Origin: Pseudorhodoplanes sp.
GTDB taxonomy: Bacteria > Pseudomonadota > Alphaproteobacteria > Rhizobiales > Xanthobacteraceae
Length of the DNA: 64,000 nt
Assembly: GCA_022843165.1 (NCBI GenBank)
Contig: JALHOD010000002.1
Location: forward strand, 266,908-330,907
Direction: 5' to 3'
The stretch's first letter is position 1, and each line of letters starts with the position of its first letter. Both the position numbers and the translations under genes were made by a program. Below the pieces are notes generated by a model that saw only the letters and a list, made by a program, of their open reading frames with translations, was not told the origin of the DNA and did no database searches. Below, piece by piece: positions 16,117-23,794 of the stretch.

Positions 16117-17913
16117 CTAAAACCCCTCCATCTCCAGCTCCATCACACTCCCCGCCCCCGCCTGAATCCGCGCCAGATGCGCGCCGGTCTCCGGCAGCAT
16201 GCGCTCGACGAAAAATTTCGCGACGATCAGCTTGTTTTTCAACGCGTCCTCGCGCCCGGCAGCGCCCGCGGCCAGCTTCTCGTTCGCGGCCTTGACGATG
16301 CGCAGCCACATATAGCCGAGCACGACGAGGCCGAAGAGGTGCATGTAGTCGGTGGCGCCGGCGCCGGCATTGTCGGGTTTCGCCATCGCGTTCTGCATGA
16401 ACCACATGGTGGCCTGCTGCAGATGGCCGAGCGAGGCGTTGACGCCCGCGAGATAGGGCTTCAGGCCGGCGTCGTCCTTGTGGTCGTTGAGGAAGCCCTG
16501 CACCTCGGCGAAGAAGGCCTGCAGCGCGCGGCCGCCGTCCTTGGGCAATTTGCGGCCGACGAGATCCAGCGCCTGGATGCCGTTGGCGCCCTCGTAGATC
16601 ATGGGAATGCGGGCATCGCGCACGAACTGCTCCATGCCCCATTCGCGGATATAGCCGTGGCCGCCATACATCTGCTGCGCGTTCACCGCATTGGCAAAAC
16701 CGATGTCGGTGAGCACGCCCTTCAGCACCGGGGTGAGCAGGCCCATCAGGTCGTCGGCGTGCTGCTTCTCCTTGGCGTCGCTTGAGCGATGCGAGATGTC
16801 GCCGAACAGCGAGGTCCAGATCACGAAGGCGCGCGCGGCCTCGTTGAAGGCGCGGATGGTGAGCAGCGTGCGGCGCACGTCGGGATGCACGATGATGGGA
16901 TCGGCCGGCTTGTCGGGAAATTTCGCACCCGTCAGCGCGCGGCCCTGCAAGCGTTCTTTCGCGTAGGTGACGGCGTTCTGGTAGGCGACCTCGGAGAGCG
17001 CCAGCCCCTGCACGCCGACGCCGAGCCGCGCCTCGTTCATCATCACGAACATGGCGTTGAGGCCCTTGTTCTCGGTGCCGATGAGATAGCCGGTGGCCTG
17101 ATCGTAATTCATCACGCAGGTGGAATTGCCGTGGATGCCCATCTTGTGCTCGATCGAGCCGCAGGACACGCCGTTCTTCGCACCGAGCGAGCCGTCGTCG
17201 TTGACCAGCATCTTGGGCACGATGAACAGCGAGATGCCCTTGGTGCCGGCCGGCGCGCCTTCGATGCGCGCAAGCACGAGATGGATGATGTTCTCGGTGA
17301 TGTCCTGCTCGCCGCCGGAAATGAAAATCTTGGTGCCGGAGATCTTGTAGGAGCCGTCCGGCTGCTTCACGGCTTTCGTGCGCAGCAGGCCCAGGTCGGT
17401 GCCGCAATGCGGCTCGGTCAGGTTCATGGTGCCGGCCCAGGTGCCTTCCACCATCTTCGGCAGGAATTTCATTTTCAGTTCGTCCGAGGCATGCGCCAGG
17501 ATCGCGGCGACCGCGCCCTGCACCAGTCCGGAATACATCGAGAAGGCGAGATTGCTTGAGGCGAGAAATTCGTTGACGATCACGGTGAGCGTCGCCGGCA
17601 GCCCCTGCCCGCCATATTCGACGGGGGATGACAGCCCGACCCAGCCGCCCTCGACCAGCTGCTTGTACGCCTCTTTAAATCCGTCCGGCGTGGTGACGCG
17701 TCCGTCGTCGTGGCGCGTACATCCCTGAACATCGCCGCGAGCATTGAGAGGAACAAGCACCTCGCTGCAGAGCTTCCCGCTTTCTACGAGGATTGCTTCC
17801 ACTACATCTGGTGTGGCGTCGGCAAAGCCCGGAAGATTGTTCTGGCGCTCGATGTGGAACACATCGTTGAGCAGAAACAGCACGTCGTCGACTGGCGCGG
17901 TGTAGCTCGGCAT
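16117..17913 (-). CDS. acyl-CoA dehydrogenase, FadE-like with extended C-terminus
   Basis: The 598-residue protein shows the acyl-CoA dehydrogenase core: the N-terminal helical domain, the middle FAD-binding barrel with MNLTEPHCGTDLGLL and FISGGEQD, and the C-terminal domain with YGGHGYIREWGMEQ and the catalytic-base region IYEGANGIQALDLVGRKL. The extra C-terminal 130 residues are the Acyl-CoA_dh_C-type domain seen in large proteobacterial members. It catalyses the first oxidation step of beta-oxidation. The ATG at 17913 gives the typical MPSYTAPVDDVLFLL start. It is a single gene divergent from the PodJ-like gene. Confidence 0.95.
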   Translation of the reverse strand: MPSYTAPVDDVLFLLNDVFHIERQNNLPGFADATPDVVEAILVESGKLCSEVLVPLNARGDVQGCTRHDDGRVTTPDGFKEAYKQLVEGGWVGLSSPVEYGGQGLPATLTVIVNEFLASSNLAFSMYSGLVQGAVAAILAHASDELKMKFLPKMVEGTWAGTMNLTEPHCGTDLGLLRTKAVKQPDGSYKISGTKIFISGGEQDITENIIHLVLARIEGAPAGTKGISLFIVPKMLVNDDGSLGAKNGVSCGSIEHKMGIHGNSTCVMNYDQATGYLIGTENKGLNAMFVMMNEARLGVGVQGLALSEVAYQNAVTYAKERLQGRALTGAKFPDKPADPIIVHPDVRRTLLTIRAFNEAARAFVIWTSLFGDISHRSSDAKEKQHADDLMGLLTPVLKGVLTDIGFANAVNAQQMYGGHGYIREWGMEQFVRDARIPMIYEGANGIQALDLVGRKLPKDGGRALQAFFAEVQGFLNDHKDDAGLKPYLAGVNASLGHLQQATMWFMQNAMAKPDNAGAGATDYMHLFGLVVLGYMWLRIVKAANEKLAAGAAGREDALKNKLIVAKFFVERMLPETGAHLARIQAGAGSVMELEMEGF

Positions 17914-18022
17914 TGCAGGCTCCCCGGAAACGTCCCTGAATCGCAAAAGCTTACGCGAGGCGTCTTAACAAGCGGCGCAAATGCCACGACGGCCGCGTGG
18001 AATAACGCGCAACCCCGCGAAT

Positions 18023-18037
18023 TTAACCGCTTATTTA
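18023..18037. promoter_or_regulatory. CtrA-box-like sequence
   Basis: TTAA-N7-TTTA at 18023-18037 differs by one base from the CtrA consensus TTAA-N7-TTAA. It lies 125 bp before the PodJ-like start and about 110 bp from the divergent acyl-CoA dehydrogenase start. A cell-cycle promoter for a polarity protein would make sense, but one near-match is weak evidence. Confidence 0.35.
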
Positions 18038-18161
18038 CCCTGATCCGAACAAAGTGGCGTGCGGGGGCGGGACCGTTCGCGGCTGCACACCACGTTTCAG
18101 GACGTGACGGTTCCTCAAGGCTTTTCCGGGCCTTGTCCTCGCCGGTACTGGGTGAGAGCGC

Positions 18162-21100
18162 ATGAAGCAACGCGTCCCGTGGAATGTGAAAGGTGTGCGG
18201 CGCGACGCCCGCGACACCGCACGGGAGGCCGCGCGCCGCGCCGGAATGCCGGTCGGGCAATGGCTCGACCAGGCCATCATCGAGCGCGCCGCCGAATACG
18301 GCGTCCAGCCGCAACCCTGGCCGCAGCCGCATTACCCGCCGCATCATGCTGCACCTCATGCTGCGCAGCATGAGATGCAGCATCGGCCCTGGAATCCGGC
18401 GCAGGACCCGCGATTTATCGAGTCCATTCAGCGGCTTGACCGCCGTCTCGATCAGATGGCGGTGCCGCCGCAGGGTTTTGCGCCCTATCCGCCGCAGCCC
18501 TGGCCGCACGGCTATCCGCAGCCGCAGGCCGCCTACCCGCAGCCTTATCCGCCCGCCGCCCTGCCGCCCATGCCGCCCATGCCGCCACGCTCAGACTGGT
18601 CGCAAGGGCTCGACCAGGCGGTGGCAGAAATCTCCGCCCGTCAGCATGCGCTGGAGCTCGATCCCGCCGCGCCGCCCTTGCAACCCGCCCTGCAGCGCCC
18701 CGATTACGCACCGCCCCCACCGCCGCAGGCTTACGCCTATCCCGTGCCGCAGGCCTATGCGCCGCCGTCGTATTACGCCCCGCCACAGGGCCATGCGCCG
18801 GCCCCGCTTGCGCCCGGCCTCGACCTGTCCGGGCTCGAGCGCCAGCTTCAGGGCATCACCTCGCAGATCGAGAGCCTGCATCGCAACGACGGCTTCAGCG
18901 CCGCCATTGCCGAATTGCGCAAGGACCTCAACGAGATCGGCCGCACCCTGATGGAGGCCATGCCGCGCCGCGCGCTCGACGCGCTGGAAGCGGAGGTGCG
19001 CAATCTCGGCGAACGCATCGACCAGAGCCGCATGGCCGGCGTCGATCCCGCCACCATCGCCAACATGGAGCGCGGCCTCGCCGATGTGCGCGAGGCGCTG
19101 CGCACGCTGACGCCGGCGGAAAGCCTGGTCGGCTTCGAGGAGGCCGTGCGCGGGCTCACCCGCAAGATCGACCAGCTCGCCGTCACCCAGACCGATCCGG
19201 CGACGCTGCAGCAGCTTGAAGCGACCATCACCGCGTTGCGCGGCATCGTCTCGCATGTCGCCTCCAACGACACGCTGGCGGGCCTGGCCGAGGAAGTGCG
19301 CGGGCTGGCCGCCAAGGTCGACCGCGTGGCGACCAATGCCGGCGGTTTTGGGCCGGAGGCGCTGACCTCGCTGGAAAAACGCATTTCCGACCTGCCGGTG
19401 CTGGGCGCGCTGGAGCGCGGCTTCGGCGAGCTGAAATCGCGCATCGACGAATTGCAAGGCACGCCCGCCGGCCTCTATGGCGGCGCGGAATCCGGCAGCA
19501 ATGTCAGCAACCTCAAGCGCGAACTGGACCGCACCCAGGACACGCTGGAAGCCCTGCACGGCACGCTCGGCCTCGTGGTCGACCGCCTGGCAGTGATCGA
19601 GACCGGCATCCAGGGCGGTCCGACACCCGCGCCGTCCGCCGCTCTTTCGCAGGCCATGCCGCCGATGCCCGCGCGCACGCCCTTGCCGGACGCCGCCGCG
19701 CCCGTCTTCACCCCGGCGCCCGGGCCGTCCCTGCCGTCCGCGCCGAAGGCGATGGCGGACACTCCCGCCTATCCGCCGGCCCCGGCGGCAAGCTATCCGC
19801 CCGCACCCGCGGCATCTCCCCCGCGCGAAAAGCCGCGCCCGATGCCGCCGGCCGCGCAGGCGCGCGAGCCCATCAATCCCAATCTGCCGCCGGATTTCCC
19901 GCTCGAGCCCGGCTCCGGCACCCCGCGCATGCGCCCGAAGGCGAGCGCGGCCGAGCGGATCGCCGCTTCGGAAGCCGCGCTGGCGCCCGGCCAGCCCGGC
20001 TCGCCCGAGGCCGCGCCGACCAATTTCATCGCCGCCGCCCGCCGCGCCGCCCAGGCCGCCGCGCCCTCCGCCGCCGGCGAGACCGCCGCGAGAGACGAGG
20101 CCGCGGCCGAGACACCGGCCAAGACGATCGGGCAGCGGGTGCGTGCGCTGATCGTCGGCGGCAGCGCCGTGCTGGCGGTGATCGCGACACTACATGTAGC
20201 GGTGCGGATGCTCGATCCCTTCGCCCAGGGCGACGTCGGCGTCGTCCTCACCGATCCCCCTCCCGGCATTGAAGAGAAGATGCTGGCGGAAGAGGAAGCC
20301 GAAGAAAAAGCGAAGTCCGGAACGGGCAACATGTTCTCCGCGATGCCGCCGTCAGGTCTGCTGTTGCCGGAGACCAAGGTCGCGCCCGCGCCCCCAAGTC
20401 TCGGCAATATTGCAACGCTGCCTACGAACGATGTCGCCGTGACGGGTTCGGTGACCTCGCGCACTGCGCCGGCTGTCCCCGCTGCCACACCGACACCCGC
20501 GGATTCCCGCCCCGCCATCTCCGATCGGTTGCCAGCACCGCTGCGACAGGCCGCGCTGAACGGAGACGCCGGCGCCGAATACGAAATCGCAATGCGGCAT
20601 CTGGACGGCCGCGGTGTCGCGCAAAATACCGCCGAGGCCGTGCGCTGGCTGGAGCGCGCCGCCGCAACCGGACTCGCCCCGGCACAATTCCGGCTGGGCG
20701 GGCTTTACGAAAAAGGCCAAGGGGTCAAAAAGAATCTCGAGACAGCGCGCAAGCTCTACGTCTCGGCGGCGGAAAAAGGCAACGCCAAGGCGATGCACAA
20801 TCTCGCCGTCCTCTACGCCGAAGGCATCGATGGGAAGCCGGACTACAAAACCGCCGCGACATGGTTCCGCAAGGCCGCAGAACACGGCACCGCCGACAGC
20901 CAGCATAATCTCGGTATCCTGTTTGCCCGGGGCGTGGGGGTCGAGCAGAATCTGGCTGAATCCTACAAATGGTTTGCGCTCGCTGCGGCCCAGGGAGACC
21001 GTGACTCGGCGAGCAAGCGCGATGATGTTGCGACCCGGCTAGATCAAGGCTCGCTCATGGCCGCGAAACTTGCGATCCAGACCTTCGTCGCCAAGCCGCA

Positions 21101-21224
21101 GCCGGAGGCCGCCGTCACGGTCAAGGCGCCGCCCGGCGGCTGGGACGGCCCCGTAAGCGGCACCGACCCGCGCCCTGCCAAAAAGAAGAAGACCGGCACG
21201 TCAATGCGCGTCACGCCGTCGTAA
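18162..21224 (+). CDS. PodJ-like Sel1-repeat polarity/localisation protein
   Basis: The 1020-residue protein has a conserved N-terminal helical segment (ARDTAREAARRAGMPVGQWL), a Pro/Ala/Tyr-rich linker (about 45-225), a long coiled-coil region (about 225-510), a second Pro-rich stretch, one membrane helix at about 659-684 and roughly four Sel1-like repeats at about 800-950 with the typical LGxLYxxGxGVxxN pattern. This cytoplasmic coiled coil/TM/periplasmic Sel1 layout matches Caulobacter PodJ and its Hyphomicrobiales relatives, which organise a cell pole. The C-terminal peptidoglycan-binding domain of full PodJ is not evident. A CtrA-like box lies upstream. Confidence 0.82.
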   Translation: MKQRVPWNVKGVRRDARDTAREAARRAGMPVGQWLDQAIIERAAEYGVQPQPWPQPHYPPHHAAPHAAQHEMQHRPWNPAQDPRFIESIQRLDRRLDQMAVPPQGFAPYPPQPWPHGYPQPQAAYPQPYPPAALPPMPPMPPRSDWSQGLDQAVAEISARQHALELDPAAPPLQPALQRPDYAPPPPPQAYAYPVPQAYAPPSYYAPPQGHAPAPLAPGLDLSGLERQLQGITSQIESLHRNDGFSAAIAELRKDLNEIGRTLMEAMPRRALDALEAEVRNLGERIDQSRMAGVDPATIANMERGLADVREALRTLTPAESLVGFEEAVRGLTRKIDQLAVTQTDPATLQQLEATITALRGIVSHVASNDTLAGLAEEVRGLAAKVDRVATNAGGFGPEALTSLEKRISDLPVLGALERGFGELKSRIDELQGTPAGLYGGAESGSNVSNLKRELDRTQDTLEALHGTLGLVVDRLAVIETGIQGGPTPAPSAALSQAMPPMPARTPLPDAAAPVFTPAPGPSLPSAPKAMADTPAYPPAPAASYPPAPAASPPREKPRPMPPAAQAREPINPNLPPDFPLEPGSGTPRMRPKASAAERIAASEAALAPGQPGSPEAAPTNFIAAARRAAQAAAPSAAGETAARDEAAAETPAKTIGQRVRALIVGGSAVLAVIATLHVAVRMLDPFAQGDVGVVLTDPPPGIEEKMLAEEEAEEKAKSGTGNMFSAMPPSGLLLPETKVAPAPPSLGNIATLPTNDVAVTGSVTSRTAPAVPAATPTPADSRPAISDRLPAPLRQAALNGDAGAEYEIAMRHLDGRGVAQNTAEAVRWLERAAATGLAPAQFRLGGLYEKGQGVKKNLETARKLYVSAAEKGNAKAMHNLAVLYAEGIDGKPDYKTAATWFRKAAEHGTADSQHNLGILFARGVGVEQNLAESYKWFALAAAQGDRDSASKRDDVATRLDQGSLMAAKLAIQTFVAKPQPEAAVTVKAPPGGWDGPVSGTDPRPAKKKKTGTSMRVTPS
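18346..18383. repeat. 38-bp near-perfect palindrome inside the PodJ-like gene
   Basis: Arms 18346-18364 and 18365-18383 are 19 bases each, directly adjacent with no spacer, and complementary except for one pair. The right arm reads GCAGCATGAGATGCAGCAT. It encodes a His/Ala-rich stretch in the low-complexity linker (around residues 62-74). It could form a cruciform or strong mRNA hairpin, or be a by-product of repeat expansion. Confidence 0.7.
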
Positions 21225-21230
21225 TTTATC

Positions 21231-21244
21231 GCGCCGAAAGGCGC
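21231..21244 (+). terminator. weak terminator-like hairpin
   Basis: GCGCC-GAAA-GGCGC, a 5-bp stem with a GNRA tetraloop, lies seven bases past the PodJ-like stop. The following CTATTTCC is only a poor U-tract, so termination here is uncertain. Confidence 0.35.
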
Positions 21245-21388
21245 CTATTTCCACAAATTCATCGACTCTTCAGGACGATCCTGTAGGGATGGACAGAACG
21301 CGGTGTCGCAGGGTGCCCGAACGCCGCGACCTTGCCGTTTTGCGCTGCGAGTTGACGTCGACAAGCTTTCAACTGGCTGGTCCTGCCC

Positions 21389-22312
21389 GTGCAGATTTAT
21401 CTCCCGATCGCCGATCTGCCCGTGAACATTTTCCTGGTGCTCGCCATGGGCCTGGCGGTGGGCTTCATCTCGGGCATGTTCGGGATCGGCGGCGGGTTTC
21501 TGATGACCCCGCTGCTGATCTTCATCGGCGTGTCGCCGGCGGTCTCGGTCGCCACGGTTTCAAGCCACATCGCCGCATCGTCGGCATCGGGGGCCATCAG
21601 CTATTGGCGCCGGAACGCGGTCGATCTGCCGCTCGCGCTGATGCTGCTGGCGGGCGGCATTCTCGGCACCGCACTCGGCGTATGGCTCTTCACCTGGCTG
21701 CGATCGGCCGACATGCTGGATTTGCTGATCGCCGTCTCTTACGTCGTGCTGCTCGGCGCGGTCGGCGGCCTGATGGTCGTGGAGGCGATCCGCGCGATCG
21801 CCCGCACCTACCAAGGCAAGCCCGTCGTGCTGCGGCGTCCGGGCAGTCACACATGGATTCACGGGCTGCCCTTCAAGGTTCGTTTCAAACGCTCGAAAAT
21901 CTACGTCTCGGCTATCCCGGTCTGGATCATCGGGCTGATCATCGGATTCGTAGGCGCCATTCTGGGCATCGGCGGTGCGTTCCTGCTGGTGCCCATGCTG
22001 ATCTATTTTCTGCGCGTGTCGACCGCGACGGTCATCGGCACTTCCACAGTCCTGACCCTTGTCACCATGGGCTCGGCCACGATCATGCATGCCACCACCA
22101 ATCACCTGGTGGATGCCATGCTGGCCTTGATCCTGATGGTGGGCGGCGTCACCGGTGCGCAATTCGGCGCGCGTGCGGGCGCCCTCATGAAAGCCGAACG
22201 GCTGCGGCTACTGCTGGGAATCCTCGTGCTGAGCGTCGGCATGCGCTTCGCCATCGATCTGCTGGTGCAGCCCAACGAGCTGTTTTCGATCCGGTTGGTG
22301 GGTGGCTCATGA
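21389..22312 (+). CDS. TauE/SafE-family membrane transporter
   Basis: The 307-residue protein has about eight membrane helices in two repeated halves. The first half contains GFISGMFGIGGGFLMTPLL and the second GFVGAILGIGGAFLLVPML, the internal duplication diagnostic of TauE/SafE exporters, which move sulfite, sulfoacetate or other sulfur anions. A cytoplasmic loop (VLRRPGSHTW) separates the halves. Translation starts at GTG 21389. Its stop overlaps the next start (ATGA), coupling it to the TIGR02186 protein. The substrate cannot be read from the sequence. Confidence 0.9.
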   Translation: MQIYLPIADLPVNIFLVLAMGLAVGFISGMFGIGGGFLMTPLLIFIGVSPAVSVATVSSHIAASSASGAISYWRRNAVDLPLALMLLAGGILGTALGVWLFTWLRSADMLDLLIAVSYVVLLGAVGGLMVVEAIRAIARTYQGKPVVLRRPGSHTWIHGLPFKVRFKRSKIYVSAIPVWIIGLIIGFVGAILGIGGAFLLVPMLIYFLRVSTATVIGTSTVLTLVTMGSATIMHATTNHLVDAMLALILMVGGVTGAQFGARAGALMKAERLRLLLGILVLSVGMRFAIDLLVQPNELFSIRLVGGS

Positions 22313-23073
22313 AATATTTTTCAGCCATAGCCCTGTTCGCAGCGACATTCTTCGCACCGCAAGCGGCGTCAGGCGAGAAACTGATTTCGTCACTCAGCAG
22401 CCACCAGGTCCTGGTGTCGTCCAGCTTCGCCGGCGCCGAGCTCGTTCTGTTTGGCTCGGTCGAGCGCGACGGGGCGACCGTGCCGCGCCGCAATGGCTAT
22501 AACCTTGTGGTGACCGTGACCGGACCGCGCCAGACCATGGTGACACGGCGGAAAGACCGGGTTTTCGGGATCTGGACCAACGCCGAATCCCGCACCTTTG
22601 TCGGAGCTCCGTCCTATCTGGCCGTGCTCAGCAACAAGCCGCTGAACGAGATCGCCAGCATCGGCGTCCAGCAGCGCCTCGATATCGGCTTCGACAACGT
22701 GCCCGCACCACAAACGCCCGCATTGCAGCCGACCGATCTGCTGTTCCGCGACGCCCTCATCAGGCTGAAGAAGGAACGCGGCCTGTATATTGAAGAGCCG
22801 AACAGTGTGACCTTCCTGACGCCCAATCTGTTTCGCGCCGGCATCCGCCTGCCTGCGGAAGCACCGGTCGGGAATTACGAAGTCGAAGTCAAACTTTTTG
22901 CGGATGGCGCCAATATCGCCAGAACGGCGTCGGCGCTGGAAGTCGTCAAGGTCGGCGTCGAGCAATTCGTGGCCAGCAGCGCCCGCGACCATGGCTTCTG
23001 GTACGGACTTGGCACCGCATTGATGGCGCTTCTTACCGGCTGGTTCGCCTCGGTTGTTTTCCGGCGCGACTGA
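22309..23073 (+). CDS. TIGR02186-family membrane-anchored periplasmic protein
   Basis: A 254-residue protein with an N-terminal signal peptide (cleavage near ASGEK), a beta-rich periplasmic domain, and a C-terminal membrane helix (about residues 228-248, ending FASVVFRRD). Segments such as ISSLSSHQVLVSSSFAGAEL and LFGSVERDG match TIGR02186, an uncharacterised alphaproteobacterial family regularly found beside TauE-like exporters. Translational coupling to the transporter argues that it is an accessory or partner subunit. Biochemical function is unknown. Confidence 0.85.
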   Translation: MKYFSAIALFAATFFAPQAASGEKLISSLSSHQVLVSSSFAGAELVLFGSVERDGATVPRRNGYNLVVTVTGPRQTMVTRRKDRVFGIWTNAESRTFVGAPSYLAVLSNKPLNEIASIGVQQRLDIGFDNVPAPQTPALQPTDLLFRDALIRLKKERGLYIEEPNSVTFLTPNLFRAGIRLPAEAPVGNYEVEVKLFADGANIARTASALEVVKVGVEQFVASSARDHGFWYGLGTALMALLTGWFASVVFRRD

Positions 23074-23080
23074 TCCGGTC

Positions 23081-23794
23081 TCAGTCCGGAAGACAGCGCG
23101 ATGCTGTCATGGCATAAAGCCGTGCGTCGCCGAGCAGATGCGCGACGAATTCCGAGCCACCAAAGACGGCGTCAAAAGCGCGGCTGCGGACATTGAGACC
23201 GCCGGTAAAGGCGCCGAATGACGGCATCACCATGCGGTGTCCGTTGCTTGCAAAACATTTGCGGCTGACCGAACGCCCGCGCGTCAGCACCCGCGCCTTC
23301 GGATGCAGATGGCCCGCAATTTCCGGCCGACTGCCGTCGCCCGAAGGCTCGTGCCGGAACACGATATCGCCGATGACAACCTGCGTCATGAATCGCCCGG
23401 CAAGTCCGGCAGCCGGGTGGGGATCGTGATTGCCGGCGATCCAGACCCAATCGCGGTCGTGCTGCAATCTGCGCAACGTCTGCAGGTCGTCCTCCTGCAA
23501 ACGGCCGGGTCCGTCTCCGTCGTGGAAACTGTCGCCGAGCGCGATCACGATCAGCGGGTCATAACAGGCGATCATCGTCGCAAGGCGCGCAAGCGTTGCT
23601 CGCGTATCATAGGGCGGCAGAAATTGTCCGGAGCGCGCAAAACTCGATCCTTTTTCAAAATGCAGGTCGGCGACACAGAGCAGCCGCTGTTCCGGCCAGT
23701 ACAGGATGCCGGACGGATCGGCACACAGACGCGCGCCGGCAAGCCTGATCATCTCGCCTGGTTCCGCGCCCTGCCTAACCGCCACCTCCGCCAC
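23081..23794 (-). CDS. pdeM: ligase-associated DNA damage response endonuclease PdeM
   Basis: A 237-residue calcineurin-like metallophosphoesterase with the full metal-ligand set: DLHFEKGSS, ALGDSFHDGDG, GNHDPHP and GHLHPKA. In the homologous gene cluster of Pseudomonas putida this family is a manganese-dependent single-strand DNA endonuclease. The start at 23794 overlaps the helicase C-terminus by 20 bases, so it is the last gene of the methyltransferase-helicase-nuclease unit. The related exonuclease and ligase are encoded divergently just beyond. Confidence 0.92.
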   Translation of the reverse strand: MAEVAVRQGAEPGEMIRLAGARLCADPSGILYWPEQRLLCVADLHFEKGSSFARSGQFLPPYDTRATLARLATMIACYDPLIVIALGDSFHDGDGPGRLQEDDLQTLRRLQHDRDWVWIAGNHDPHPAAGLAGRFMTQVVIGDIVFRHEPSGDGSRPEIAGHLHPKARVLTRGRSVSRKCFASNGHRMVMPSFGAFTGGLNVRSRAFDAVFGGSEFVAHLLGDARLYAMTASRCLPD

